DNA of 56,953 nucleotides from Terriglobia bacterium (GTDB taxonomy: Bacteria; Acidobacteriota; Terriglobia; Terriglobales; Acidobacteriaceae): assembly GCA_021324365.1 (NCBI GenBank), contig JAJPJE010000082.1, positions 1 to 56,953 on the forward strand, in the 5' to 3' direction. The translations under genes were made by a program, and so were the position numbers. Below, in pieces: positions 36,342-44,976 of the stretch (position 1 is the stretch's first letter; each line of letters starts with the position of its first letter). The notes under the pieces are model-generated. The model searched no databases and was not told the DNA's origin. It worked only from the letters and a program-made list of their open reading frames with translations.

Positions 36342-37367
36342 TCAGGCCAATGTCAGTGTGCGGCGAATGCTGCTCTCCTCTTTGGCGCCCGGCTTGCCGA
36401 ACTTCTGCTCGTAGCGTTCGTAAGCGGCATCGTTCTGCTGCGGCAGATCCTTGCCGGTCCAGTCCAGGGAGCCCGTATTGAACGCCGCCACGAATGCGTT
36501 CACCACGTCGAAACTGTAGCGCGTACCAGCGGCACGTAAAATGATGCTGCGGGCTATGTGCGGTGATAAGGCGCTGCGATTGTCGGCATCGCTGGTCAGG
36601 TTGTTGTATTCATTCGCGATGGCAACCACGCGAGATTCCAGCGATGCCTCTGATTTCGTGGCGGCGTAGTAGTCGGTTTCATTGTTCGCTCCCAGCAGGA
36701 TTGGAATCACCCGTTCCAGCGAGTGCCTGCCGTCTCGTTGCGCGCGTGCAGTCTTGCTGGATGCATCCGGAAGTGCGTCAGTTTCTGTGCGAGTCAACCG
36801 GGCAGCTTTGGCTAACACCTCGCGGCTGATCTCCATGGTGCCGATTTCCTGCAGCAGGGCTGCCGATTGAATGTCGACAATGCGCTCCATCGAGAGTCCG
36901 GCTTCTCGCCCGATGGCGCTTGCCAGCCAGGCCAGACGACGGGCACGCCGCTGCGTTTCGGTGTCGCGAGAAACCAAATGGCCAAGGATGAGGAGCATTC
37001 CTTCGTACATCTCGCGCAGTTCACGAAACAGCGTGCCCATCGAGTAGGCCAGGGCTACCAACACTGTTCCCCAGACGATCAGGTCATACCAGTTGTGCGC
37101 CAGTAATTCGGTGGTATTACCGTGAAAGAGAAGGGACTTCAGCGTCCATCCGAGAACAACGAGAAAAATGCTTGCGAATGCCGTGTGCATCGCATGTCGC
37201 CGGCCAAAAAAGTAGGCCGAAAACATGGTAGGCAAAACGTACAGGCAGAGCATCACCTGGTTACGCGTTGCGACTGAATCGAGCACCGCCGCAATGACGA
37301 ACAGGGAGAGTACGAGCCACCACTCTTTGTTCACCTCAGCGAAGCGCCGAATGCCTGTGCGTTTCAT
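36342..37367 (-). CDS. Membrane protein with degenerate HD-GYP-like domain
   Basis: Starting at MKRTGIRRFAEVNKEWWLVL gives a 341-residue protein with four or five membrane segments in the first 130 residues (a MASE-like sensor). The C-terminal half follows the HD-GYP layout: LASAIGREAGLSMERIVDIQ, SAALLQEIGTMEISREVLAK, VVAIANEYNNLTSD. The catalytic HD of the usual HDIGK is QE (LLQEIGT) and the HHxxxDGxGYP stretch is not found, so cyclic-di-GMP breakdown is unlikely; binding or regulation is possible. It is divergent from the 37558 membrane protein, with a strong palindrome between. Confidence 0.75.
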   Translation of the reverse strand: MKRTGIRRFAEVNKEWWLVLSLFVIAAVLDSVATRNQVMLCLYVLPTMFSAYFFGRRHAMHTAFASIFLVVLGWTLKSLLFHGNTTELLAHNWYDLIVWGTVLVALAYSMGTLFRELREMYEGMLLILGHLVSRDTETQRRARRLAWLASAIGREAGLSMERIVDIQSAALLQEIGTMEISREVLAKAARLTRTETDALPDASSKTARAQRDGRHSLERVIPILLGANNETDYYAATKSEASLESRVVAIANEYNNLTSDADNRSALSPHIARSIILRAAGTRYSFDVVNAFVAAFNTGSLDWTGKDLPQQNDAAYERYEQKFGKPGAKEESSIRRTLTLA

Positions 37368-37510
37368 GTTGCCCCCAAATCCGGCATCAATGCTCAAATG
37401 CCAGACTCCTCCTGCCTGTCCTGCAGACACTCTAGGTCGGCCATGTCCTTACGGGCAATGTACGAAGGTAATGTGGGCACACGGGAGTAATCCGCGCCTT
37501 TTGCTTTACA

Positions 37511-37528
37511 CAGTAAAGTACTTGACTG
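37511..37528. promoter_or_regulatory. Palindromic operator candidate before membrane/wHTH pair
   Basis: CAGTAAAGTACTTGACTG is an 18-base palindrome with one mismatched pair, overlapping a second smaller one (CTTTAC-ACA-GTAAAG at 37504-37518). It lies 30 bases before the start of the membrane protein gene whose partner is a winged-helix regulator, so autoregulation is a natural guess. Confidence 0.55.
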
Positions 37529-37557
37529 TCAGAATGCCGGAAAGGTAGTGTTACCGC

Positions 37558-38175
37558 ATGCAAACGTCTCGTCGCTGCCGGGTTCGTCGGATGCCGGTCA
37601 TCGTTGAGCCCCCCTCCAGCATGATCGAGGACCTGCAGTACATCCGCCGCACTATGGAGAACTCGAGTTCCTTCACGGCTGTGCCGGGATGGGGAACCGT
37701 GGCGATGGGGGTAACGGCGCTGATCGCCAGTGCAGTGGCTTTCCTGCAGCCGACCTTCGGACGCTGGATGACGGTGTGGCTGATCGATGCTGTCCTGGCG
37801 TTTTGCGTCGCCATGTGGACCATGCGCCGCAAGGCGCGCCGTGCCGGACTGGTGGTCTTCTCTGGGCCGGGGCGCAAATTTGCGCTCAGCTTCTTTCCGC
37901 CCATGCTGGTTGCGGCAATTCTGACGGCGGTTCTTTACCGCGCAGGCGCGGTAAACGCGATCCCTGGTATGTGGCTGCTTCTCTACGGAACATCGGTCGT
38001 CAGCGGCGGATCGTTTTCGGTCCGAATCGTTCCAGCCATGGGAAGCTGCTTCATCGTGCTGGGCACGGCCGCTCTCGTCACCCCGGCCGCCTGGGCGCTC
38101 TGGTGGATGTTATTAGGCTTCGGCGTTCTGCATGTTGTGTTTGGGATGATGATCGCAAGGAGGCACGGTGGGTAG
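37558..38175 (+). CDS. Five- or six-helix membrane protein paired with a winged-helix regulator
   Basis: The 205-residue protein has about five hydrophobic segments (GTVAMGVTALIASAVAFL, VWLIDAVLAFCVAMWTM, FPPMLVAAILTAVLYRAGAV, and others) after a short cytoplasmic lead that includes YIRRTMENSSSFTAVPGWG. I recognise that phrase from acidobacterial membrane proteins but no function is known. The end overlaps the start of the winged-helix gene by eight bases, so the pair is a unit: the membrane protein may sense or hold the regulator. The start could be one of two later methionines, at 37591 or 37621. Confidence 0.72.
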   Translation: MQTSRRCRVRRMPVIVEPPSSMIEDLQYIRRTMENSSSFTAVPGWGTVAMGVTALIASAVAFLQPTFGRWMTVWLIDAVLAFCVAMWTMRRKARRAGLVVFSGPGRKFALSFFPPMLVAAILTAVLYRAGAVNAIPGMWLLLYGTSVVSGGSFSVRIVPAMGSCFIVLGTAALVTPAAWALWWMLLGFGVLHVVFGMMIARRHGG

Positions 38176-38560
38176 GCAAGAAGCAGCAACGCGAGCCAAG
38201 GCGCAACGCCCGGTTGAGCCTGGACTTGATTCGCATGTCAGGGGGGAACAACAGGCTGAACATGGGCAGTGGCCGGATTTCGATTCCCTGATTCACGAGC
38301 GCATACGGCTGGGCATCGTCAGTGCTCTCGCCGTGAACGATACGCTGACGTTCAACGAGTTGAAGAAGGTTCTGCATACGAGCGACGGCAATCTCAGCGT
38401 GCATGCGCGCAAGCTGGAAGAAGCAGGCTACATCCGTTGCGAAAAGTATTTCGAGGGCCGCATGCCGAAGACCGAATACCGGCTGACCGCCGTCGGCCGG
38501 CGCGCGCTCGAGCAGTACCTGGATCGCATGGAAGAGCTGATCCGAAAGACGCGGCGGTAA
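38168..38560 (+). CDS. Winged-helix transcriptional regulator (MarR/ArsR-like, HTH_27 type)
   Basis: The GTG-initiated 130-residue protein has a winged-helix core at about 40-120: HERIRLGIVSALAVNDTLTF, ELKKVLHTSDGNLSVHARKL (recognition helix), EEAGYIRCEKYFEGRMPKTE and YRLTAVGRRALEQYLDRM. This matches the winged-helix DNA-binding domain often paired with a small membrane protein. The N-terminal 38 residues are low complexity. It overlaps the upstream membrane protein gene. Its targets are not known; nearby palindromes at 37511 and 38578 are candidates. Confidence 0.87.
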   Translation: MGRQEAATRAKAQRPVEPGLDSHVRGEQQAEHGQWPDFDSLIHERIRLGIVSALAVNDTLTFNELKKVLHTSDGNLSVHARKLEEAGYIRCEKYFEGRMPKTEYRLTAVGRRALEQYLDRMEELIRKTRR

Positions 38561-38577
38561 AAAAATTTCATTTCATG

Positions 38578-38592
38578 CTTTGCAAGGCAAAG
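38578..38592. promoter_or_regulatory. Palindrome CTTTGC-AAG-GCAAAG before uppS
   Basis: Six-base arms around a three-base centre, 30 bases before the uppS start and 18 after the winged-helix stop. It shares an AAG/CTT-rich style with the palindrome at 37511, so it may be a second regulator site; no T run follows, so it is not a normal terminator. Confidence 0.45.
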
Positions 38593-38622
38593 TTCACTGC
38601 AGAAATAGAGGCAAATACCTAG

Positions 38623-39423
38623 ATGCTTTCCCAATCCGAGGAACTGGACTCAAACAGCAATTCAACCGTATCGAGCAAGGGCCTGCACGTAGCCATCATC
38701 ATGGACGGCAATGGACGCTGGGCCAAAAAACGTGGACTGCCGCGCATTGCCGGGCATCGTGCCGGCGCGCACGCGGTTCGCCGCGTCACCGATGCCGCGC
38801 GGGAGTTGGGGGTTGCGACACTCACCGTGTATGCGTTTTCCTCGGATAACTGGCAACGTCCACCGGCTGAGGTGTCAGCGCTGATGCGGCTGTTTCACCG
38901 CTACCTGCGGTGGGAGATGGGCCGCTGCCTGAAAGACGGCGTGCGCCTGAGCGTCATCGGACGCCGCGATCGCCTTCCCAAGTGGCTGGTCAAGGAAATC
39001 GAGCACGCAGAAGACGTAACGCGTCACGAAAAACGGTTATTACTGCGTGTTGCCCTCGACTATTCATCGCGCGACAGCATTGTCGCCGCGGCGCGCCAGG
39101 CGCGAATGTTGGAGGAACTTGATCGCGAGCAATTCCAATCGCTTCTGAGCGCGCAGAACCGTGATCAAGTGAAAGATGTTGATCTGCTCATCCGCACCAG
39201 CGGGGAACTGCGCCTCAGCGATTTCATGCTCTGGGAGTGCGCGTACGCGGAACTCTACTTCACTCCAGTGTTCTGGCCCGACTTTAAGAAGGAACACCTC
39301 GCGGAAGCGCTCAATGAGTATTACCGTCGCGATCGGCGATACGGAGGGGTGAAAGAAGAGATCGTGCCAGCGCTAATGTCGGAAGCGACTGCGAACGCAG
39401 CTACTCTCGTTATCGGAGACTGA
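38623..39423 (+). CDS. uppS: Undecaprenyl diphosphate synthase (isoprenyl transferase)
   Basis: UppS builds the C55 lipid carrier for peptidoglycan and LPS from farnesyl diphosphate and isopentenyl diphosphate. The conserved start [20 protein letters not shown] and the end [20 protein letters not shown] are both clear, as are [19 protein letters not shown] and YAFSSDNW. The 266 residues include an N-terminal acidic/serine-rich extension of about 20 residues; the next methionine is inside the substrate-binding block, so the reported start is the only sensible one. It converges with a GT39-type gene. Confidence 0.95.
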   Translation: MLSQSEELDSNSNSTVSSKGLHVAIIMDGNGRWAKKRGLPRIAGHRAGAHAVRRVTDAARELGVATLTVYAFSSDNWQRPPAEVSALMRLFHRYLRWEMGRCLKDGVRLSVIGRRDRLPKWLVKEIEHAEDVTRHEKRLLLRVALDYSSRDSIVAAARQARMLEELDREQFQSLLSAQNRDQVKDVDLLIRTSGELRLSDFMLWECAYAELYFTPVFWPDFKKEHLAEALNEYYRRDRRYGGVKEEIVPALMSEATANAATLVIGD

Positions 39424-39519
39424 AGTAGCAAGTGGCGCGGGCCATCGCCGCTGTGCGTGAGAGAATAAAACGGACATGTCTTAGGGCTTTCAGACCTTAC
39501 TTCTGACTTCTTACTACTG

Positions 39520-41460
39520 TTACTTCTGGCTTTTCTTTTTCGCCTGCTCCTGGAACCGAGCTGCCATTTCCTGCACGACATTGTCAATGGAAGCGGGGTC
39601 CTCGACCAGCTTCTGGAACATGATGCGTGGCTCGAAGGTAAACCCAAACATGATTCGCGTGTCGGCCGGCAGCGGAGGGCCGCCCGGAGTTCCCGCGACT
39701 GGAAGCGGCTTTGGCAGTTGCACAGCATACATACTGCCTTCGGCAATCGCCTGGTGCGGATAGCGCAGGAGCCATGCACAGTTATGCATATCCACTAAGA
39801 CATTGGCCGAGACGACGACCCACTGGCCTGCATCTTCGTCGGCAGGTTGTTGACAGTCCCATAACTCGGAGTTCGGCACTACCGCCGAAGTGAACGTCCA
39901 CCCATATTCGTCGATCTTGAGCTTATTGATTGCATGTTGCTCGGCGAAGCGGCGCACTTCAGGCAGCGACTGGTTCCAGTCAACATTGGAGTCGCTCATC
40001 AGCGTGTAGGCTGGCCGCCCGAACGCAAAGGCGCTAACAAAAGGAAAGTAATTCGGATATTGCCGAACGGCGTCAGGGATGCAGTTCAGCAGGAAAATAA
40101 CGGTGAGGGCGGCGGCCGCAGCCGCAAGTTTAGGGCTGTTCCCGCGAAAACGCTGCAGCAGCGCCGGCAAGGGCGCAATCATCAACATCAGTAGTACCAG
40201 CGGAACGCTGAAATGCCGGAAGCTGACATTGAGATGACTCAGAATGCAAATTCCACTAAAAACGAGTAATGAAACCCACAGCACGCGCCAGTGAATCTGC
40301 GATTCGGCTGGAATCACGGGCGCAGCATTCTGGCCGAAGGTTTTCCATCGCCAGGCGGCGAGGGCGGTCAGCACCGGCAATCCAAGGAATCCCAGCGGCG
40401 ACTTCAGCAAAAGCAGGACCGGGAAGTAGTACCACACGCCATGAGGATGAGTGTGGCCCAGCAGAAATGCAGGCCGGTTACCAGTCATCGCAACCAAGGC
40501 CATACCTCGTAAATACAACCACGGAGGCATAAACAATCGGCGCAGAACTAGAGACACGTGTCCATTGCCCAGGAAAGAAAGCGAATCGGAAGGCTGATGC
40601 CACGAGAAGACAAAGTAGACGGCGTACACGAGCATCATTGCCCATAACGTCGCTTTCAGTGTGGCACGCCAGCGTGTTCTTCGCCAGGCGCGTGTCGCGG
40701 CTTTATCGGTCGGCTGGCCGGGAATTGATCGCCACCGGGTACTCACTGCCACCGCGACAAACGCAAAGAACACAAGTACGGCAGAGAACTTCGACAACAG
40801 TGCTCCTGTCAGGCTTATCGCCAGCAGGGCGGTGTTCCTGCGCGTAGGTTCACGCCATACGCTCGCAAAGCTCCATAGCGATAGCAGTGAGAATAATGTG
40901 ATCGCAATGTCCGTATGAACGAGCGGGGCTATGCTCAGAAAAACAGGTGCACTTGCGTAGCAGGCGAGCGCCAGCAAGCCTCCCCATCCGCCCCCAATGC
41001 GTGCCCCGCAAACGTAAATGCACCATCCGAGTGCAAGCGCCAGCAGCAGCATGGGTGCACGCGACCAGGCTAGCACTTGGACCGGGTTGTTCCAGCGGTT
41101 CAACACGTATTCGCCGAAGACCCACTGGCCCATATAAGCGTCGAAGAACCCCGTGCTTTCGGTCCATGCTGGACTGGAATAGTCGGTGCGTGTGCCGCGC
41201 AGGACCAGCGGCAGCGATGCTAGCAACTTCGCGAGTGGCGGATGTTCCTCGTTGAATCTCAGGTCGAATTTTTGCCAATAGCTAAGTCCTGCTCCGATGT
41301 GCGCCATTTCATCGAACGTGAGGGACTCCGTCAACGCCGCCCCACCCGCAAGAACACCCATAAATGCCAGCAGAACAATCGCAACGAAATCGTGCGCGCG
41401 CGAACGGACCACCCACGCCGGCCTGTTTGTCGGCATTGCCGCCGGCTCCGCACCTGTCAT
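39520..41460 (-). CDS. GT39-type phospholipid-carrier-dependent glycosyltransferase
   Basis: A 646-residue integral membrane protein with about 12 membrane segments. Early loop residues FDEMAHIGAGLSYWQ and FNEEHPPLAKLLASLP match the catalytic-loop pattern (DE, then EEHPP) of the ArnT/PMT class, which uses a polyprenyl-phosphate-sugar as donor. The large C-terminal soluble part contains SDSNVDWNQSLPEVRRFAEQ, found in related dolichyl-phosphate-mannose-type enzymes. The acceptor (lipid A, protein or polysaccharide) cannot be seen. It ends with a lysine-rich tail. Confidence 0.82.
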   Translation of the reverse strand: MTGAEPAAMPTNRPAWVVRSRAHDFVAIVLLAFMGVLAGGAALTESLTFDEMAHIGAGLSYWQKFDLRFNEEHPPLAKLLASLPLVLRGTRTDYSSPAWTESTGFFDAYMGQWVFGEYVLNRWNNPVQVLAWSRAPMLLLALALGWCIYVCGARIGGGWGGLLALACYASAPVFLSIAPLVHTDIAITLFSLLSLWSFASVWREPTRRNTALLAISLTGALLSKFSAVLVFFAFVAVAVSTRWRSIPGQPTDKAATRAWRRTRWRATLKATLWAMMLVYAVYFVFSWHQPSDSLSFLGNGHVSLVLRRLFMPPWLYLRGMALVAMTGNRPAFLLGHTHPHGVWYYFPVLLLLKSPLGFLGLPVLTALAAWRWKTFGQNAAPVIPAESQIHWRVLWVSLLVFSGICILSHLNVSFRHFSVPLVLLMLMIAPLPALLQRFRGNSPKLAAAAAALTVIFLLNCIPDAVRQYPNYFPFVSAFAFGRPAYTLMSDSNVDWNQSLPEVRRFAEQHAINKLKIDEYGWTFTSAVVPNSELWDCQQPADEDAGQWVVVSANVLVDMHNCAWLLRYPHQAIAEGSMYAVQLPKPLPVAGTPGGPPLPADTRIMFGFTFEPRIMFQKLVEDPASIDNVVQEMAARFQEQAKKKSQK

Positions 41461-41572
41461 TTATCTATCCTCGTGAGGGGAGTAAGAGGTTTACTTGCTC
41501 AAGACCAGAAAATTATCAGCAGGCGAGACTTTTAGGAAGCCCCGGATTGCGATCAGGGGACCAAAACTTGCT

Positions 41573-41944
41573 CTAGTGACCAGACTTCTCTACGCCGTCG
41601 AGAAAGCGCGAAAGCTCTTCGCGTCCTGCGTCGCTCAGAGAAACGAATTCAATACCATTCCCAAGATTTGTATGCGAGGTTCGCACCACTGCTTCGCTTT
41701 CCAACACCACATCACCCAGCGATAAGCGAACCACCAGTCCAGTTTCAACCGGAAACGGTTGCATCGTGTCGAAATAGAAGCCGGACAGGCTGAGGTCGGT
41801 GATTTCTCCCTTGATACCATGCTTCTGATGTGTGAGGCGCAACTCTACTGGGCACCAGGCGCGCGAACGCGGGTGGCGCCGCTTATCCTTCTCTTCCGCG
41901 ACCGAGCCGGATCTTCCCCCGCCGTATTGTTCGGAATAACTCAA
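41573..41944 (-). CDS. PilZ domain protein (second of a pair)
   Basis: The 123-residue protein has the PilZ features: KDKRRHPRSRAWCPVEL (R-rich start for c-di-GMP binding) and ITDLSLSGFYFD (DxSxxG). It would bind cyclic-di-GMP in the cytoplasm. A TTG start is used, inside the last four bases of the upstream PilZ gene (TTGA overlap), which implies coupled translation. Confidence 0.85.
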   Translation of the reverse strand: MSYSEQYGGGRSGSVAEEKDKRRHPRSRAWCPVELRLTHQKHGIKGEITDLSLSGFYFDTMQPFPVETGLVVRLSLGDVVLESEAVVRTSHTNLGNGIEFVSLSDAGREELSRFLDGVEKSGH

Positions 41945-42315
41945 CTCTTCTCCTGATCCGAGCCGCTACAGAGCTTTTGAAGTGCTTCCGCAATCGACGC
42001 ATACTGCCCTTCGCTGCAGCCGTCACCGCTTACGGTGTAGTCGCTCAACCGGATGCCGATCACCACCGCACCTCCGGCTCCTGTCGAATCGGACCGGACT
42101 ACCTTGCCTGTACATGTTACCGTCGCGCTCGTTCGTGGCACGCGAATCGTGAGTTCGAGCACACACCCGGTTTTCGGAACAAAATCCGAAAAGACCCCTA
42201 GCCCTTCGGCGCTCACATCGCGCACGAGCCCAACATGGCGTTCCCCATCCGCTTTGATGACGACCGGCGCAGTCCACAGCAGGTGCGGGGAACGGCGCGG
42301 CACTCCGTACCTCAC
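41941..42315 (-). CDS. PilZ domain protein (first of a pair)
   Basis: The 124-residue protein (GTG start) contains VRDVSAEGLGVFSD (DxSxxG) and a conserved beta-barrel pattern, with a weaker arginine motif PRRSPHLLW, so c-di-GMP binding is possible but less sure than in its neighbour. It overlaps the second PilZ gene by four bases. Tandem single-domain PilZ genes may respond to different signal levels. Confidence 0.82.
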   Translation of the reverse strand: MRYGVPRRSPHLLWTAPVVIKADGERHVGLVRDVSAEGLGVFSDFVPKTGCVLELTIRVPRTSATVTCTGKVVRSDSTGAGGAVVIGIRLSDYTVSGDGCSEGQYASIAEALQKLCSGSDQEKS

Positions 42316-42510
42316 AGAGCCTCCGATTGATGCTCAGACTGCAGGCCTCGTCGGGCTCTGCCTGCTGCAAAAAGATATCTATGTTACCGAGAACCACACC
42401 AGTGATTTTGCTCGTAACGCGATTACTTCAGTACTTTGCGGCAACCTTTTTAAATCATTGGCAATGGCAGGAGATCACAAAAACAGGAGAATTGTGCTTG
42501 GAGGACCGAT

Positions 42511-42538
42511 AAAAAAAGCCGCAGTACTGTCTGCGGCT
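42511..42538 (-). terminator. Rho-independent terminator for the secreted protein gene
   Basis: On the minus strand, arms AGCCGCAG and CTGCGGCT around a six-base loop (42517-42538) are followed by seven T residues (plus-strand A run at 42511-42517). It begins 23 bases after the stop at 42561. Confidence 0.85.
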
Positions 42539-42560
42539 CTGACGAACGAGAGTCGCAAGT

Positions 42561-42929
42561 TTACTTGTGCTTATCCTTGTAGATGCTCCGGCTGATATGG
42601 TTCTCGCGGGCATTCAACCGGTTCTGCTCGACCTTGGTCAGATGACCGTTATGCCTCGCCATATCGCGCGATTCCTGACGCTGAACGCTGGCCTCACGCC
42701 GTTCGAGATTGGCAGTCTGGTGCGCATTCAGGGTGCCGTGGTTGATGCCGTTCGCAATCCGCTTCTGCTGATTCGCTTCCCGGCGGTTTACCTGGTTCAC
42801 CCGTGGATGTCCCGGATCGACAACTCCGGCGCCCGCGCCAGAGGTTGACGTTTGAGCAGTCGCGAATCCTGTGACCATCAATCCGCTTACTGCAAGGAGT
42901 AAGAGCGATTTGGTGAATTTGTTTGTCAT
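42561..42929 (-). CDS. Small secreted protein, Asn/Gln/Arg-rich, two similar halves
   Basis: Starting at MTNKFTKSLLLLAVSGLMVT (the later ATG) gives a signal peptide cut near residue 25 (FATAQ). The mature part is hydrophilic and repeats a pattern: NGINHGTLNAHQTANLERRE and RHNGHLTKVEQNRLNAREN share xxNGxLxxxExxxL. This layout occurs in small periplasmic proteins of many bacteria with no known function. A strong terminator follows. The longer upstream frame is not preferred because the signal peptide begins at 42929. Confidence 0.75.
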   Translation of the reverse strand: MTNKFTKSLLLLAVSGLMVTGFATAQTSTSGAGAGVVDPGHPRVNQVNRREANQQKRIANGINHGTLNAHQTANLERREASVQRQESRDMARHNGHLTKVEQNRLNARENHISRSIYKDKHK

Positions 42930-43074
42930 GCCTGACGAAACCCCCAGCGGGACAGAGTAGTTTCGATCGATTCTGAACCTGGAATTACGAAGGTACCTCA
43001 TCCTCTGGTCGTGTATCTCACGATGCAACTGCAGCGCGTTACTTGAGTAACTTAGGAAACTTCGCTTCCAGCCT

Positions 43075-43329
43075 TCACAATTCCTTCAATCGTAGGTGGG
43101 GGAGAAGTCTTGCTGGAAGCGCTGCGAGGAGCACTGTCCGCTTTCGAACAACACGCGGCTCCGCGATTTCAACCATATTGATCGCAATCGCACCCGTCGC
43201 GTCCAGGTAGGGCTGCAGATTGAAAATCACTGGTGGATTGGACTGGCTGTCGTCAACTCCAATACTACCGTTGCCAGCAGAGACTTGCGCCAGGGCGACG
43301 CTAGACGACACGCATGTTACGAGCAACAT
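43075..43329 (-). CDS. Possible short secreted protein or remnant
   Basis: The 84-residue frame begins with a plausible signal peptide (MLLVTCVSSSVALAQVSAGN) followed by GVDDSQSNPPVIFNLQPYLD, but its last 25 residues look non-coding and the length is short. It may be a degraded gene. Nothing similar is recognised. Confidence 0.3.
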   Translation of the reverse strand: MLLVTCVSSSVALAQVSAGNGSIGVDDSQSNPPVIFNLQPYLDATGAIAINMVEIAEPRVVRKRTVLLAALPARLLPHLRLKEL

Positions 43330-43643
43330 GCCTTATCCTGAGTGACATAAAGCTCCGTCTCCATATAACACTAAGTGTGATTTATTGGTCGAAAGCGTTA
43401 CAGGTTCGACCCCCTTTTCTTTCTTGCGATTGATTGAAGGACCCCGGAGAGTTGAAGTACTGGCAGCAGGTTTATGACCAACATCAGTTAACAAAACACG
43501 GTTTTTCTGCAGATTTCACGAGCGCCAATGGCAAATTTTTGCAACAGGCGCGCACTGAAAAACACCCGCAAGGTGCTTTTTCGAAGCGCAAAATGCTCGA
43601 ACGGCTGAAATACTACCCGGATAATACTCGCATCCTATCTTGC
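43330..43643. other. Gap before the receiver-like gene
   Basis: No gene is supported with confidence. An upstream in-frame TTG at 43434 would extend the next gene, but the stretch lacks familiar domain content. ACACT-A-AGTGT at 43368-43378 and GTTACT-TG-AGTAAC at 43038-43051 (upstream, inside the neighbouring gap) are short perfect palindromes that could be operators. Confidence 0.35.
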
Positions 43644-44021
43644 ATGCCCAGACCGACGCTTCTTGTGGCTGAACGCGAACCGCTGCAAGCGCTGTCCACG
43701 CGCAAACTCGTGCTGGAGACGGCAAAGTTCAACGTCTTGACTGCACACAGCACCGCCGAAGCTCTCGACCTGTTTCGCGCGTTCCCAAACATTTCGATGG
43801 CGGTCCTTGCTATCCACGAGCCCATTGACTGTGCGCGTATCGCACATACGATCAGGGAGAGCAGGTCGAATGTGCCCATTGTCGTCCTGACCAATCGCGA
43901 GGTCGATACCTGCGACTTCGCCGACCACAGGGTGTCTGCCTACGATCCGGAGGGCTTGGTGCAGTTGGTTCGTTCAATTCTCGGAGATCCCCGACGCCTG
44001 GAGCGCCCATCGCCACAATGA
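43644..44021 (+). CDS. Degenerate response-regulator receiver-like protein
   Basis: From MPRPTLLVAEREPLQALSTR the 125 residues follow the receiver fold: LLVAEREP for the first acidic site, AVLAIHEP where the phosphate-accepting Asp of DLVLLDIRMP should be, and VPIVVLTNRE for the Thr and Lys end. The acceptor Asp is replaced (Ile or Ala), so phosphorylation is unlikely. The reported frame begins 70 residues earlier at a TTG, without support. It has no output domain and converges with the AbiEii-type toxin gene. Confidence 0.62.
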   Translation: MPRPTLLVAEREPLQALSTRKLVLETAKFNVLTAHSTAEALDLFRAFPNISMAVLAIHEPIDCARIAHTIRESRSNVPIVVLTNREVDTCDFADHRVSAYDPEGLVQLVRSILGDPRRLERPSPQ

Positions 44022-44112
44022 GCAGCGGCGGAAGAGCAGCGCTCCTAGAACAAACATCAGAGCAGTAGTTTCAGAAGCCTGAGCGTAATCCCGATGGAGT
44101 TAGGGATGTTCT

Positions 44113-44976
44113 TTATCGGCCGAAGAACCCCTCAGTGAATCGGTCCAGCAGCGTGGTGCCGCCAAAATATTCCTCGCTGAGACCTAAGGCTTGGATCATC
44201 TGCCGTAAGAGTGCTTCCTTCGTTTTCTCGGTCGTAAGAAGATCTTGAACTTGCTGCTTCGTTTCATCGGTAGCGATGAGAGCGGCATCCCTGCCGAGTA
44301 GTGTTGCACCGGCTGCTACTGTGTCGTACCTCAACACTTCCAATAACTCAGGTTCTTTTTCGAACAACCGGTCTTCATTGCCGGCATCCGCATAGTCGCG
44401 CACGATTTTCAAGAAGTCGGCTGCGTCTCTGTTGTCGGAGCCATGCCTGTCCTTCCAGGCGAGCAACTTCAGTAGTGCGAGTCCAGGGAGCGATGCTACC
44501 AGCAGAATGCAGCTGTCGTTGATTCTCACCGGGATAGCCGAGGCAAGGGCTTCTTCAAACCCAGCAACGTTCATGATGGTGTCTTGGTTCGGAGGCCATG
44601 CAATCTGATTCTGTTCGGCTATCCTGCCAAAAGGAATTAGGTCCACGATAAATTCAACACCCTCGGCACAATGAAAGAACAGCCGGTGTACTTTGTTCGC
44701 GCAAGAGGAGAACGAGCCTGTCGCCAGCAGACCGCTTTTTAACTGCTCGTATTGCTCCCAACTTCCGACCGCGAATGCGAAGTCCAAGTCATTTGTTTTA
44801 CGTCCCGGGGAACGTCCGAAGATGTTTGCCAGCACGAGGTCCCGTGCTACGGCGCCTGCGAGGAAGAATCTGATGTTGAGCTTTTCGCAGACACTTGCGA
44901 TCGTCCGGATAATCTCCACGACAATCTGATCCAGCTTTTCCTTCAGTTCAAAGGGTGGGCGCGATGTATCGGTCAT
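44113..44976 (-). CDS. AbiEii-like nucleotidyltransferase toxin
   Basis: The 287-residue protein has a nucleotidyltransferase core: FFLAGAVARDLVLANIFGRS followed by the acidic pair in KTNDLDFAFAV, as in AbiEii/AbiGii toxins of type IV toxin-antitoxin systems. In that family the toxin modifies tRNA or other targets with nucleotides and stops growth, aborting phage infection. It starts inside the upstream antitoxin gene (29-base overlap), the expected tight coupling. The C-terminal 100 residues are helical. The nucleotide used is not predictable. Confidence 0.82.
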   Translation of the reverse strand: MTDTSRPPFELKEKLDQIVVEIIRTIASVCEKLNIRFFLAGAVARDLVLANIFGRSPGRKTNDLDFAFAVGSWEQYEQLKSGLLATGSFSSCANKVHRLFFHCAEGVEFIVDLIPFGRIAEQNQIAWPPNQDTIMNVAGFEEALASAIPVRINDSCILLVASLPGLALLKLLAWKDRHGSDNRDAADFLKIVRDYADAGNEDRLFEKEPELLEVLRYDTVAAGATLLGRDAALIATDETKQQVQDLLTTEKTKEALLRQMIQALGLSEEYFGGTTLLDRFTEGFFGR

